From NCBI GenBank assembly GCA_902790675.1, contig CADASU010000004.1:1-64000 (forward strand): a stretch of DNA of 64,000 bases, read 5' to 3'. The translations under genes and the position numbers were made by a program. How positions within the stretch are numbered: position 1 is the stretch's first letter; the number at the start of each line of letters is the position of its first letter. The notes below the pieces were generated by a model. It did no database searches. It worked only from the letters and a program-made list of their open reading frames with translations, and was not told the DNA's origin. Origin of the DNA: Oscillospiraceae bacterium (GTDB taxonomy: Bacteria > Bacillota > Clostridia > Oscillospirales > Ruminococcaceae). This document shows, in pieces, positions 35,047 to 45,604 of the stretch.

Positions 35047-36291
35047 TCAATTATCTCCTTGCTTAAGTTTTAACGCAATTGCATCAGCAGCAGAAGCAGC
35101 TGTCGACCAAGCTATTTGTAAATTAAATCCGCCTGTATATCCATCAACGTTTAATATTTCGCCAATAAAATAAAGCCCATTTTTTATTTTACTTTCCATA
35201 GTTTTAGGATTAATTTCACTAACATCAACTCCACCAGAAGTTATAACTGCATATTTAATCGGTCTAAAAGATTTAACTGTTAATGTCAAATTTTTCAATA
35301 AATTTACCAAGTACTTTCTCTGCTCTCTATTAAACTGATTAGCCTTAAAACCATCATTTAATTTTAACATAGAAAAAATTGGCCCAACAAGCTTTGCCGG
35401 AAGCAATTTCCTCAATATATTAATCATATCATAATTTGGAAACTTAGAAATTTCTCTAACAATGCGATTATTTAACTTGCTAAAATCTAAAGCAGGTTTT
35501 AAATCCAAAATAATCTTATATTTTACGCGTTCAATATTTCTAATGTGAGAAGATGCACTAAGCACTAGCGGCCCAGATATTCCAAAATGAGTAAATAACA
35601 TCTCTCCTTGTTCAGAAAAAATGCTTTTATTTTTTTCTATAACAGTTAACTTTACATTTTTCAAAGACAAGCCCTGAGCAAGCGTTGGCCATTTTTCAAC
35701 AGTTACTATAGGGACCAAAGATGGTGAAATTTTTGATATTTTGTGACCAGCTTTTTTGGCCCAAACATAGCCATCTCCGGTGGACCCAGTCTGTGGATAT
35801 GACATACCACCAGTAGCAACAATAACATTTTTACAAAAAATTTTTTCTTTTTTCAGTTTAACACCAACAACACTATCTTTTTCAAATATAATATCATATA
35901 CAGTTTGATTTAAAATTTTCACCCCATATTTTCTACAAAAATTCAAAAGTGCCTCAACAATATCAGAAGCTTTATCCGAAACCGGAAAAACCCTGTTTCC
36001 TCTTTCAACTTTTAAAAGAACACCTTGTTTTTCAAAAAATTCAATAACATCATCTGGAGAAAACCTATAGAGCGAGCTATATAAAAAACTACCATTAACC
36101 ACAACATTATTAATAACGCCATCAATATCGCACTTATTAGTTATATTACATCTACCCTTGCCAGTAATTAAAAGCTTTTTTCCAACAACGTCGTTTTTTT
36201 CCAAAAGAGCAACCCTAGCTCCCAGGCTGGCCAAACGCCCGGCCGCCAATAAGCCAGAAGCCCCTCCCCCAATTACAACTACATCAAACAT
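35047..36291 (-). CDS. NAD(P)/FAD-dependent oxidoreductase (BaiN/HI0933 family)
   Basis: 414 residues. The N-terminus has the dinucleotide-binding VVVIGGGASGLLAAGRLA, followed by GKKLLITGKGRCNITN, the hallmark of the HI0933 family. The C-terminus has TSGGVDVSEINPKTMESK and GEILNVDGYTGGFNLQIAWSTA. Some members reduce bile acid intermediates (BaiN); most have unknown roles, so the substrate is left open. It abuts rpiR and cmk without gaps. Confidence 0.9.
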   Translation of the reverse strand: MFDVVVIGGGASGLLAAGRLASLGARVALLEKNDVVGKKLLITGKGRCNITNKCDIDGVINNVVVNGSFLYSSLYRFSPDDVIEFFEKQGVLLKVERGNRVFPVSDKASDIVEALLNFCRKYGVKILNQTVYDIIFEKDSVVGVKLKKEKIFCKNVIVATGGMSYPQTGSTGDGYVWAKKAGHKISKISPSLVPIVTVEKWPTLAQGLSLKNVKLTVIEKNKSIFSEQGEMLFTHFGISGPLVLSASSHIRNIERVKYKIILDLKPALDFSKLNNRIVREISKFPNYDMINILRKLLPAKLVGPIFSMLKLNDGFKANQFNREQRKYLVNLLKNLTLTVKSFRPIKYAVITSGGVDVSEINPKTMESKIKNGLYFIGEILNVDGYTGGFNLQIAWSTAASAADAIALKLKQGDN

Positions 36292-37215
36292 TTATTCTTC
36301 CTTTTTCAACCTCGATCCTTCAAAAACTTTATATTCTTTCCATATATGCTCCAACTTCTGAAAAGTCTTAGATATTTCAAATTTCTTACGAAACCCAACA
36401 GCAACAACTAGCGCATTAACTAAAGAAAGAGGGGCAACCAATCCATCAATAAAAGAAATCATATCACTTTGGGCTAAAAGAACAGAATCCGCCTCATCTA
36501 TTAAAGGCGACCCCACACTGTCAGTAATTGCAATAGTTTTAGCACAGTTGCTATGAGCATAATGAAAAGCTTGAACTGTATTGCTAGAATATCTTGGAAA
36601 GCTAATTCCTATTAATACATCTCCCTTTTTAATATTTAATATTTTTTCAAACATCTCACTTTTACTTTTAGTATATATAACCTCAACATCATCAAACATA
36701 TACTCAAAGTAAAAATTCATAAAATTGGCTAAAACCGAAGCGCTTCCAGTTCCAATTATATATATTTTGCTAGAACTAACTATATATTCCACCGCTCGTT
36801 TAAAATCTTCGCCAGATGCTACATTAAGAGTCTTTTTTATCTTATCTATATCTAAATTCAAAACTTTAGACAAAACATCTTCTCCATCACCAATTTGATC
36901 ATTAGCAACTTTCAATCTTTCAACGGTAGTAAGCTTATTTTGAATTATTTCCCTTAACGCTTTTTGAAATGCCGGATATCCACTAAAGCCTATTTCCACC
37001 GCAAACCTAACAACAGTCGCTTCACTGACTCCAACTGCCTTACTCAATTTTGACGCAGTCATAAAAGCGGCTTTATCGTAATTATTCATAACATAATTAG
37101 ATATTTTTTTTTGACATCGAGACAGCTTGGCCGTTTTCGTCATCAAAGTTTCCAACAATTCTGACTCAAACACCTTACCATCCAAAAACTCTTCTGCCAA
37201 ACTAACACCCACCAT
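36292..37215 (-). CDS. RpiR-family transcriptional regulator (HTH + SIS)
   Basis: 307 residues. An N-terminal helix-turn-helix (about residues 30-100; TASKLSKAVGVSEATVVRFAVEIGFSGYPAFQ) is followed by a SIS sugar-phosphate isomerase domain (about 130-270; IYIIGTGSASVLANF, GDVLIGISFPRYSSNT). Such proteins respond to phosphosugars such as N-acetylmuramate phosphate. Here it heads a run of unrelated housekeeping genes, so its target is not clear from position. No operator was identified. Confidence 0.88.
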   Translation of the reverse strand: MVGVSLAEEFLDGKVFESELLETLMTKTAKLSRCQKKISNYVMNNYDKAAFMTASKLSKAVGVSEATVVRFAVEIGFSGYPAFQKALREIIQNKLTTVERLKVANDQIGDGEDVLSKVLNLDIDKIKKTLNVASGEDFKRAVEYIVSSSKIYIIGTGSASVLANFMNFYFEYMFDDVEVIYTKSKSEMFEKILNIKKGDVLIGISFPRYSSNTVQAFHYAHSNCAKTIAITDSVGSPLIDEADSVLLAQSDMISFIDGLVAPLSLVNALVVAVGFRKKFEISKTFQKLEHIWKEYKVFEGSRLKKEE

Positions 37216-37244
37216 CCGAATTCAAAATATTAAATCGCCTAATT

Positions 37245-38189
37245 CTAATTCTTTGCAGTTAAAATATCTTTAAAATCTTTTTTATTTTTTTCCAAAAATT
37301 TTTCGATAAACTCTCTATCTGAATTGTTCAAAGAAACTTTCAACTTTTTAGCCGATTCTAACATACCATCATCTTTCTGGTTTTTATCATATATTTTATT
37401 AGCTGCATTTAAAACTTCAGCATCTATTTTCTCTTTTAAAAAATCTACATCAAAGTTCACATCCACATCACTCAACTCACGAGGTTCTAAGCCCTCAATA
37501 ACCTCTCTAGCACTATTTTTCAACATTCTTTCCACAACCATATGAGCCACAGCAATTATTCCATCAGCTTTTGCCTGAGCTACCTCAACCAATCTTTTAG
37601 TTTCTTCTTTAGACTCCATAGTAACCTTATATGCTCTATCAGCCGCATTTTTCAAAATTCTAGAAGCTTCCTCCCTAGCCTTTTTTCGTAAAGAACGGCT
37701 CTCTCTATCAGCCAATTCAACATGTTCTCTACATTCTCGTTCTATTTTCCTTTTTGCATGATTTATAATTTTACTAACGCGGTTTTTAGCATCAATCTCT
37801 GCTCGCTGAATCTTGTCATCAATTTTTTCATCTTCTTTTTTTAATTCATTAATCTCATTTGCCATATTGTTAATTTGCCTATCCATTTTACATATAGTAT
37901 TTTCTTTTAAATCAATCAATTTTATTTTATCTTCAAGTATTTCTTGATAATTCTGTTCATTACAAACTATTTTATTTTTTAAATTTTCAATTTGAACCAC
38001 AGACGCTTTATATCTAGATTCATAATCAGAAATTATAGAATTTTTCTGTTTAATTTGATCTTCATATCCTTTTTTCAACAAATCAATCTTTTCACTAAAC
38101 TCATCCATCATTTTAGCTATATATTGCACTACATTTTTTTTATGAAACCCACCAAAAACCGACGTTCTAAATTTTTGCTCCTCTGCCAT
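37245..38189 (-). CDS. DivIVA-like coiled-coil protein
   Basis: 314 residues, almost entirely predicted coiled coil, with many Lys, Glu and Arg. The N-terminus (FRTSVFGGFHKKNVVQYIAKM) resembles the membrane-binding start of DivIVA/GpsB proteins. A stretch at about 140-200 (KRKIERECREHVELADRE) is ATPase b-subunit-like. It lies between ftsZ and rpiR on the same strand, so a role in cell shape or division-site organisation is plausible. This is inference from composition and position. Confidence 0.6.
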   Translation of the reverse strand: MAEEQKFRTSVFGGFHKKNVVQYIAKMMDEFSEKIDLLKKGYEDQIKQKNSIISDYESRYKASVVQIENLKNKIVCNEQNYQEILEDKIKLIDLKENTICKMDRQINNMANEINELKKEDEKIDDKIQRAEIDAKNRVSKIINHAKRKIERECREHVELADRESRSLRKKAREEASRILKNAADRAYKVTMESKEETKRLVEVAQAKADGIIAVAHMVVERMLKNSAREVIEGLEPRELSDVDVNFDVDFLKEKIDAEVLNAANKIYDKNQKDDGMLESAKKLKVSLNNSDREFIEKFLEKNKKDFKDILTAKN

Positions 38190-38479
38190 AACAACATCCC
38201 ACTTTCAAATAATATTAATCATATTTTTGATAAATGCGAATAAAACGTTACAAAAAATCATTATATAAATATATGTAACATTTTAAAATATGCCAAAAAA
38301 TATAAAGCAAAAATCTCCCGTCAACCCAAACAGAAGATCTTCAAACTTTTAACAAAAACTCCAGCGAATTATATGTATAAAATAAAAATCAACAAACAGC
38401 TTAGCCATCATTGCCATTTACATTTTTGAAAAATCAATATCAAGACCCGTTATTGAAAACTATGTATCAAATTCAAAAA

Positions 38480-39586
38480 TTAATTTTTATTCTTAAAAAT
38501 ATCTAATATTTTAGTAAAATCGTCGTCTACTTCTACAACATCATCAAAACCGCCTGAATCTTCAGGCTCATCAATATCCTCTTGATTAACATCCGAAACT
38601 GTTGTTTTTCTTATTTTGTCTTTAAATTCAGTATCAAAACCAGTAGCAATAACAGTTATTTTTAATTCATCATCTAAACTTTCATCAAATGCCACACCAA
38701 ATATGATATTTGCTTCAGGATCCACACTCTGACTTATGTGACTAGTTGCAGCATCTATCTCGTCAAATTCAATTGTTGGAGGAGCTGTTATATTTATTAT
38801 TAAACCTTTTGCACCATCAATTGACGTTTCAAGTAAAGGACTAGAAATAGCACTCTCTGCAGCAATAATAGCCTTGTCCTTCCCTTGAGCGCTAGCAACA
38901 CCCATATGAGCATATCCTGCATCTTTCATAATTGTGCTAACATCGGCAAAGTCCAAGTTAATAAAACCAGACGTATTTATTAGTTCAGAAATACTTTTAA
39001 CTCCTTGCTGCAAAACATCGTCAGCAGCTTGAAACGCGTTAGCAAATGTAATCTTACGGTCTTCCAGCATTTTCAACCTTTCATTAGGAACAACAACCAA
39101 AGAATCCACACACGCTCTCAACTTAGCTATCCCCTGCTCAGCTTGACGCATACGCATAGCACCCTCAAAATTGAAAGGTTTTGTAACAACACCAATAGTC
39201 AATATTCCCATTTCACGCGCAATCTGGGCAACAACAGGCGCAGCACCAGTTCCTGTTCCTCCGCCCATACCGGCCGTTATGAACAACATCTGAGCTCCCT
39301 TTAAAGCAGCTGCTATTTCTTCCCTACTCTCTTCAGCCGCACTTTCACCAACTTCAGGATTCCCTCCAGCGCCATCTCCCTTGGTTGTTTTTGCACCGAT
39401 TGCTACTTTATTAGCAGCCTTAGAAGAAAACAAAATCTGATTATCTGTATTTATAGCTATAAAATCTACATACTTCATATCGGAGTCCACCATGCGATTA
39501 ACAGCATTTCCTCCTCCGCCACCAACTCCTGTTACCTTAATATTTACCGCATAATTATCATCATGCATAATATTTATGCTACTCAA
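38480..39586 (-). CDS. ftsZ: Cell division GTPase FtsZ
   Basis: 368 residues. It polymerises into the division ring. The nucleotide loop is [23 protein letters not shown] near the N-terminus and NTDNQ are further signatures. The TTG start at 39586 follows AGGAGGAAACGACT. The usual C-terminal peptide that binds FtsA/ZipA (like IPxFLR) reads [14 protein letters not shown] here, so only a loose version is seen. ftsA is not in the cluster. A separate promoter lies at 39750-39778. Confidence 0.97.
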   Translation of the reverse strand: MSSINIMHDDNYAVNIKVTGVGGGGGNAVNRMVDSDMKYVDFIAINTDNQILFSSKAANKVAIGAKTTKGDGAGGNPEVGESAAEESREEIAAALKGAQMLFITAGMGGGTGTGAAPVVAQIAREMGILTIGVVTKPFNFEGAMRMRQAEQGIAKLRACVDSLVVVPNERLKMLEDRKITFANAFQAADDVLQQGVKSISELINTSGFINLDFADVSTIMKDAGYAHMGVASAQGKDKAIIAAESAISSPLLETSIDGAKGLIINITAPPTIEFDEIDAATSHISQSVDPEANIIFGVAFDESLDDELKITVIATGFDTEFKDKIRKTTVSDVNQEDIDEPEDSGGFDDVVEVDDDFTKILDIFKNKN

Positions 39587-39916
39587 AGTCGTTTCCTCCT
39601 ATGCACTTAAATTTTAACATTATTACGTTAATCATGTAAGCGAAGTTTACCACACCATGTATTTTTTAAAATTTATTTTTTTATGCACTAAAATCAAAAT
39701 CCTACAACAAAAAATTTAATAACTTCATTTAAAACTCTATACACAACTTATGGTATCATATATAAAGAATAATTTCAACAGTTTTTTTAAAATTTATTTG
39801 TATAATTCACTAATTGTTTATAAACAATATAGCAGCTCTCTAACTATTTATCGACAAAAATAATATAAAAAACCCGCTAAATATCATATGCATAGTTAAT
39901 AAAAATTCATTAAAAA
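39587..39916. other. 330-base gap between ftsQ and ftsZ
   Basis: Very AT-rich. It contains the ftsZ promoter at 39750-39778 and an inverted TTGTTTATAAACAA sequence near 39815-39830 on the plus strand. No open frame of note and no clear terminator. ftsA, usual at this place, is missing. Confidence 0.6.
39750..39778 (-). promoter_or_regulatory. Promoter of ftsZ
   Basis: Minus strand TTGAAA, a 17-bp spacer and TACCAT, about 165 bases before the TTG start of ftsZ. Confidence 0.5.
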
Positions 39917-40729
39917 TTACGTGTTTTTCGGTAAAAAATGGATAGATTGATTGGACTCATCCAAAAATATTCGCCCATGTTCATTTATACCAATATAACT
40001 ATCTATTATGCTCCTAGACATATTTATAATATAATCCAGCTTAGACATATCAGAAATTTCAATAACAATTCTATTTTGATATGTAATATATACACTAGAT
40101 TCATCAAAAGATATCATGTTAATATCTTTAAATCCAACATTCTCTAATTTTGAAATTATAGAGTTAATTTTTATTTCATCTTCTTTTTCCAATTCTATAT
40201 ATTGTCCTTTTTGACAATTTTCAAACAATTCACTATTTATTTTTAAAGTTAGTGTATTGGGCAAAGGTTCTTGCTGATCTACTTCAGTTATTCTTCCGTA
40301 ATTAGAAACATAAACATATCTACCATCATTCTTCTGATAGCAAAACTTCACATTACAGGGTACACACTCAATAACAAGTTTATTAGGCAAAGATCTTCTA
40401 GCAATAACTTTATCAAAATCCAAGCATGAATCCAATATACTTTTCTCTATATTTTTTAGACTTGTCCTAAACAAATTATCTCCTATTTTAACATTACTTG
40501 CTGAAACTATTTCCTCTTGAGTGTGAGTATTAGAATTTAAAACCTCTATTTCATCAATATTAAAAAATACGGTTAAAGACAGAGATATTGCCATTGTAGT
40601 AAGAATAATAAACATCAAAATATAGTATAACGTATATTTTCTCTTCCTGCGTTTTCTACGCACAACACCATTTCTCATACGTGCAGCATCTCTAGCATTT
40701 ACTCTGCCCTTTTTATTTACTCTTTTCAT
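39917..40729 (-). CDS. ftsQ: Cell division protein FtsQ/DivIB
   Basis: 270 residues. A basic cytoplasmic tail (KRKRRKRKYTL) is followed by one membrane segment (about residues 35-57) and a POTRA-type domain beginning FFNIDEIEVLNSNTHTQEEIVSAS, the family signature. It is a divisome scaffold outside the membrane. The sequence is loosely conserved as usual. It sits between murA and ftsZ, the standard place. Confidence 0.88.
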   Translation of the reverse strand: MKRVNKKGRVNARDAARMRNGVVRRKRRKRKYTLYYILMFIILTTMAISLSLTVFFNIDEIEVLNSNTHTQEEIVSASNVKIGDNLFRTSLKNIEKSILDSCLDFDKVIARRSLPNKLVIECVPCNVKFCYQKNDGRYVYVSNYGRITEVDQQEPLPNTLTLKINSELFENCQKGQYIELEKEDEIKINSIISKLENVGFKDINMISFDESSVYITYQNRIVIEISDMSKLDYIINMSRSIIDSYIGINEHGRIFLDESNQSIHFLPKNT

Positions 40730-40788
40730 TTTTTCTCCTAGTAAATCATTAACATAATGTAATTATTATAAATAGCACCCAATTGAAT

Positions 40789-42048
40789 CTATATTCTAAA
40801 AATATTTGCACCCAACTCAGAAAATTGCTCCTCTATTTTTTCATATCCTCTATCAACATAACATAACCTAAAAATTTCTGTTCTGCCCATTGCCGCCAAA
40901 CCTGCAACTATCAAAGCAGCTCCTCCTCTTAAATCTGTTCCATATACACAAGCCCCTCTAAGTTCTCTAGACCCTTCAACCACAGCAACTCTGCCTTCAA
41001 CTCTTATAGATGCTCCCAAGCGTTTTAATTCTGGAACATGTCTAAATCTATTTTCAAAAATAGTTTCAACAAATATAGTTGTTCCCTCAGCAAAGCAAGA
41101 TAGCGCCATCATTATAGGCTGCAAATCAGTTGGAAATCCCGGATATGGCATAGTTCTAATTGGCTGTTTTGGTGCAAATAAAAAATCTTTTGCCTTTAAA
41201 AAAATAGACTTTCCAAACACACGCACTCTGCATCCCATATCTGATAATACTGGCAAAACAGAACTCAAATTACCTGCATTTACAGATTTCAGAAAAATTT
41301 CCCCTCCCGTAGCAGCAACGCCACAAAGTAATGTGGCAGCAACAATTCTATCGGGCATAATTGTATATTCGCAAGGTTTTAAGCTATCTACTCCATCAAT
41401 TTGTATAATCTGAGTCCCACCGCCAACTATTTTTGCTCCACATTTATTTAAATAATTACAAAGATCTTCTATTTCTGGCTCAACAGCCGCATTATTTATT
41501 ACCGTCTTTCCTTTTGCGGTAACAGCAGCCAGCAAAATATTTTCTGTTGCTCCAACACTCGGAAAAGATAAAAATATCTCCGCACCATGCATTCTATTCC
41601 CATTAACTTTACAATCCAGTTGTCCTCCACATTCATTTACATCAACTCCCATTTTCTTCAAAGCATCAATATGGAGATCTATTGGCCGGCTGCCTATATC
41701 ACAACCTCCAGGAAAGTAAACCCTAGCTTCTCCACATCTTGCCAAAATTGCACCCAAAAATATTATTGATGATCTCATTTGATTCATTAAATTTTTAGAT
41801 ATTTCATTATTACAAAGACCGCTAGAATTTATTATCAAAGCATCTTCTTGCCAATTAGTTTTACATCCCAACAACTGTAAAATTTTACAAGCTGTTTCAG
41901 TATCTCTAAGCATAGGACACATATGTAATATATTCTCGCCACTACTCAACATAGTAGCTCCTATTATAGGGAGACTGGCATTTTTAGACCCCTGAATTTT
42001 ACATTCACCTTCTAATTTTTTACCCCCATTTACAACTATTTTTTCCAT
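40789..42048 (-). CDS. murA: UDP-N-acetylglucosamine 1-carboxyvinyltransferase
   Basis: 419 residues. It transfers enolpyruvate from PEP to UDP-GlcNAc, the first step of peptidoglycan synthesis. KLEGECKIQGSKNASLPIIGA at the N-terminus and FPGGCDIGSRPIDLH are family motifs; the Cys usual in the fosfomycin-sensitive loop is not obvious where RPIDLH follows directly. The position corresponding to Cys115 of E. coli lies in the GCDIG segment. The ATG follows GGGGTGCCATAA. Confidence 0.93.
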   Translation of the reverse strand: MEKIVVNGGKKLEGECKIQGSKNASLPIIGATMLSSGENILHMCPMLRDTETACKILQLLGCKTNWQEDALIINSSGLCNNEISKNLMNQMRSSIIFLGAILARCGEARVYFPGGCDIGSRPIDLHIDALKKMGVDVNECGGQLDCKVNGNRMHGAEIFLSFPSVGATENILLAAVTAKGKTVINNAAVEPEIEDLCNYLNKCGAKIVGGGTQIIQIDGVDSLKPCEYTIMPDRIVAATLLCGVAATGGEIFLKSVNAGNLSSVLPVLSDMGCRVRVFGKSIFLKAKDFLFAPKQPIRTMPYPGFPTDLQPIMMALSCFAEGTTIFVETIFENRFRHVPELKRLGASIRVEGRVAVVEGSRELRGACVYGTDLRGGAALIVAGLAAMGRTEIFRLCYVDRGYEKIEEQFSELGANIFRI

Positions 42049-42150
42049 TTATGGCACCCCCGCTAAACAATAAGTATACAGCTTATCTTATGCTCATTGT
42101 AAAAATAGGGTGAATCATACACAGCCTAAAAAGTACTACTATAAGCCATT

Positions 42151-43269
42151 TTAAAACAAATTCATAACAGAATCAAATACTCTTTTTGGAGTATCCAATA
42201 TGGCCATTTTAGATGCGTTTTTACTATATGTAATTAATTTTTCTCGGTCTTCATAAAAAGATTTTACAGTTTTTATCAAATATTCCTTGTCATATGATTT
42301 TTCTTCAACAACAACTGCAGCCTTCCTTTTTTGAAGCACCATCGCATTATGGTATTGGTGATTTTCGGCGACATGAGGAGATGGAATTAAAATTGATGGT
42401 TTTCCAGTTGCTTCTAATTCAGCTAATGTTAACGCGCCAGACCTACAAACAACCAAATCTGCTGCAGCCATACATATATCCATATTATGTATATAATCTC
42501 TAATATCTAATCTAGAATTTTTTTGAGGATTAACACCTCGTCTCTTTAACATTTCTGGAAAACAATTTATACCAAGTTTTCCCATTGCATGAATATGGTT
42601 TATTTTTCCAAATTTACTATGCCATTCCATCAAATCAGCAGCTATTTCATTTACTTTAACAGCACCCAAACTACCTCCAAATGACAATATACAAAAATTA
42701 TCATCCATATTTAAAATTTTTCTAGCTTGGGCTTTAGACTGCGATAAAACACTGCTTCTAACAGGATTTCCAACAACAACAGACTCACATTCAGGAAACT
42801 TTTTCTTGGCTTCTTCTACAGCTAAAAAAACTATATCAGCTTTTTTTGCCAGAACTTTATTTGTAACACCTGGATATGCATTTTGCTCATGAATTGCTGT
42901 TTTTATTCCCATTCTCTTGGCTTGAAGCAAAATAGGCCCAGAAACATATCCCCCAGTTCCAATAACAATGTCTGGCTTAAACTTTTTAATAATTTCAGAT
43001 GCTTTAAACCTAGATATTGCAAACAAATAACATGCATCTATATTTCTAAAAAAATTCTTAACAGAGGGTCTTCTTTGAAATCCGCGAACTCTCATAGAAA
43101 CAAAATCATATCCTGCCTTAGGAACTAATGTAGCTTCCATTCCTTTAGGCGTTCCTGCAAAGCAAATTTTAGCATCCTTTAAATTTCGCTTAAAATAATC
43201 GGCAATAGCAATAGCAGGATTGATATGTCCAGCTGTTCCTCCAGCAACAAAAAGTATATTCATATTCAC
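42151..43269 (-). CDS. murG: UDP-GlcNAc:lipid I N-acetylglucosaminyltransferase
   Basis: 372 residues. It makes lipid II at the inner face of the membrane. FVAGGTAGHINPAIAIAD (glycine loop), GTGGYVSGPILL, HEQNAYPGVTNK and CRSGALTLAEL are the GT28 signatures. The GTG at 43269 or the ATG two codons on could be the start; neither has a good ribosome binding site, and a strong GGGAGG lies about 26 bases upstream, ahead of a tiny 8-codon frame that ends at the murG start. Confidence 0.95.
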   Translation of the reverse strand: MNMNILFVAGGTAGHINPAIAIADYFKRNLKDAKICFAGTPKGMEATLVPKAGYDFVSMRVRGFQRRPSVKNFFRNIDACYLFAISRFKASEIIKKFKPDIVIGTGGYVSGPILLQAKRMGIKTAIHEQNAYPGVTNKVLAKKADIVFLAVEEAKKKFPECESVVVGNPVRSSVLSQSKAQARKILNMDDNFCILSFGGSLGAVKVNEIAADLMEWHSKFGKINHIHAMGKLGINCFPEMLKRRGVNPQKNSRLDIRDYIHNMDICMAAADLVVCRSGALTLAELEATGKPSILIPSPHVAENHQYHNAMVLQKRKAAVVVEEKSYDKEYLIKTVKSFYEDREKLITYSKNASKMAILDTPKRVFDSVMNLF

Positions 43270-43327
43270 AAATTAGCGCTATTTAAGCACATTAACCTCC
43301 CTAACTTGATAATTCAAATTAATGACT

Positions 43328-44536
43328 CTAATTTCTATTTTTTTTCAATCTATTTCTACCAATATGAGCAATATCAGATAATTTTGGCGTAATAGAATAT
43401 CTAGAAACACTCAAGACAACACCCATTTCAAATAACTGCATTGCCAGAGCTGTTCCGCCATAGCTAAAAAATGGCAAACTTATTCCTGTATTAGGCACAG
43501 TTGCAGTAACAACCGCAATATTAAACATAGCCTGAATTCCAAATTGAGCAACAATTCCCGCACACATCAACGTTCCAAATTTATCGGGAGATTTTGAAGC
43601 AATTTCAAATCCTTTATAGCAAAATAGTAAAAATAGAACAATAACCGCAACAGCTCCAACAACACCAAGCTCTTCACAAATAACTGCAAATATAAAATCG
43701 TTATGAACTTCTGGCAAATACATAAATTTTTGTCTAGACTGGCCTAGTCCTAATCCAAAAACACCACCAGATCCTATTGCAAGTAAACTCTGGTCTGTTT
43801 GCATAGTTTGATCACGAGGATCGGAAAAAGGATGTAGCCAATAATATGCACGTCCGCTCATGTAATTGCCTTTGAACAACAAAATATAAATTAAAGCCAT
43901 TCCAGCTACAACAAGCAATATAACAAACCACCTAGGCTTTGTTCCACCAACAAACATCATTGTTCCAGATATAGCACACATTAAAACAATTCCTGAAAGA
44001 TGTGGTTCTAAATACATCAGCGCAACAACAACGCCTAACAACACAACAAAAATTAAAACACCATATCGAAATGTTTTCATTTTATTGTAATTTGCCGAAA
44101 TTATAGATGCAAACAATAAAATTAAAGAAAATTTCATTAGTTCTGACGGTTGAAACTGTCCCAATGGCCCTAAAGATATCCATCTTTTTATTCCATTCGC
44201 GTCTCCTTTCATAAACAAAACCACAACTAATAAACAAAGCGAAATAAAAAATAATGGAACAGCATATTTCCTATATTTATTATAATCTATCTTAGATATA
44301 ATAAACATTCCAACAACACCTATTGTTGCATGTATAACTTGCTTGGATATAAAATGAAAACTATTTCCTTCCTTATAATAATATGCCCTAGCAAAACTAG
44401 CTGAAAAAAGCATAACAAGACCAAAAGCTAATAAAATAAAAACTAATATCAAAAAAACCGGATCCATATTTTTTTGTCTAACAATTTTTTTAATGTTAAG
44501 ATTTTTTGCCAGCCCTCTACTCACTTTCTTTTTCAC
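43328..44536 (-). CDS. ftsW: SEDS peptidoglycan polymerase FtsW/SpoVE
   Basis: 402 residues with about ten membrane segments. It polymerises lipid II into glycan strands with its partner transpeptidase (48513-50723). FSASFARAYYY, LGPLGQFQPSELMKFSLIL, SGVFGLGLGQSRQKFMYLPEVHNDFIFAVICEELG and FFSYGGTALAMQLFEMG are SEDS signatures. GTG start after GGGAGGAGTAGC. The position between mraY and murG makes FtsW or the sporulation version SpoVE equally likely. Confidence 0.93.
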   Translation of the reverse strand: MKKKVSRGLAKNLNIKKIVRQKNMDPVFLILVFILLAFGLVMLFSASFARAYYYKEGNSFHFISKQVIHATIGVVGMFIISKIDYNKYRKYAVPLFFISLCLLVVVLFMKGDANGIKRWISLGPLGQFQPSELMKFSLILLFASIISANYNKMKTFRYGVLIFVVLLGVVVALMYLEPHLSGIVLMCAISGTMMFVGGTKPRWFVILLVVAGMALIYILLFKGNYMSGRAYYWLHPFSDPRDQTMQTDQSLLAIGSGGVFGLGLGQSRQKFMYLPEVHNDFIFAVICEELGVVGAVAVIVLFLLFCYKGFEIASKSPDKFGTLMCAGIVAQFGIQAMFNIAVVTATVPNTGISLPFFSYGGTALAMQLFEMGVVLSVSRYSITPKLSDIAHIGRNRLKKNRN

Positions 44537-44587
44537 GCTACTCCTCCCTTCAACAAGGAAAATTTAACATAACCTTTAAAATAGAGA

Positions 44588-45589
44588 TCATATTAACAAA
44601 ACCGCAATACAGCCAAAAATTGCCGTAACAGCTGAAAAAGCCATTACAATTTTCACTTCACTCCAACCACACATTTCAAAATGATGATGTATTGGGCTCA
44701 TTTTAAAAATTCTTTTACCGGTAGTTTTAAAGCTAATAACCTGAATCACAACCGACATAGCTTCAACTATATATATAATACCAACAATTATAATTAAAAT
44801 TGGCTGATTTACTCCAAACCCAAGAGATATAACTACACCACCTAAAAACATAGATCCTGTATCTCCCATAAAAACTTTTGCCGGATAGAAATTCCAAATT
44901 AAAAACCCTAAACATCCTCCACAAAGTGCAGCAGCAAGTATATTCATCGTATAAAACTGCACGCAATTTGATATAATCATAAAAGCTATCGCATAAACAG
45001 CAGTAACAGAGCTAGCCAAGCCGTCCACTCCATCGGTTAAATTAACAGCGTTAACAACACCATATATTCCTAATATAGATATTACATAGTAAAAATTTCC
45101 AAAATCCACACGCCCAAAAAGAGGCATTTCAACAATTGTGCTTAAGCAATTATTTACTATCAACATAAAAAAATAAACTAAAACGAATATAAATTGAAAC
45201 ATAGTTTTCTGAATTGCAGATAATCCTTTATTTCTCTTTTTAACAACTTTTATATAATCATCCGCCAATCCAATCAAACCAAAACCCAATGAACAAAAAA
45301 CACCTGCCCAAAGCCTAATCAAATCTTTAATGTCTAAAACACTTAACTTATCTTCAAACATTTGCAGAGCACCATATGCAACAACAACTCCTACAATTAT
45401 TCCAATTATAAATAATATTCCACCCATAGTTGGCGTTCCACTTTTACTTGCATGCCACGTTGGCCCTATTTCTTTTATAGATTGACCCACTTTTAATCTC
45501 TTCAAAATTGGAATTATTATTATTCCAATTAAAGCTGTAGTTAAAAAAGATGCCACAATTGCCAGCACACTTGCCGTCAAAACCATCAT
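44588..45589 (-). CDS. mraY: Phospho-N-acetylmuramoyl-pentapeptide transferase
   Basis: 333 residues from the ATG at 45589 (AAAGGACGAAAT upstream); the in-frame TTG at 45604 lies in the ribosome binding site. It moves phospho-MurNAc-pentapeptide to undecaprenyl phosphate, giving lipid I. LADDYIKVVKKRNKGL, NLTDGVDGLA, FMGDTGSMFLGG and SPIHHHFE contain the catalytic Asp and His residues. About ten membrane segments. murD, which commonly follows mraY, is absent; ftsW comes directly. Confidence 0.95.
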   Translation of the reverse strand: MMVLTASVLAIVASFLTTALIGIIIIPILKRLKVGQSIKEIGPTWHASKSGTPTMGGILFIIGIIVGVVVAYGALQMFEDKLSVLDIKDLIRLWAGVFCSLGFGLIGLADDYIKVVKKRNKGLSAIQKTMFQFIFVLVYFFMLIVNNCLSTIVEMPLFGRVDFGNFYYVISILGIYGVVNAVNLTDGVDGLASSVTAVYAIAFMIISNCVQFYTMNILAAALCGGCLGFLIWNFYPAKVFMGDTGSMFLGGVVISLGFGVNQPILIIIVGIIYIVEAMSVVIQVISFKTTGKRIFKMSPIHHHFEMCGWSEVKIVMAFSAVTAIFGCIAVLLI

Positions 45590-45604
45590 ATTTCGTCCTT
45601 TCAA

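Noticed and set aside
43271-43305. Eight-codon leader frame before murG
   Set aside because: It has a GGGAGG but only a 3-base spacing to its ATG; too short and weak to call a gene.
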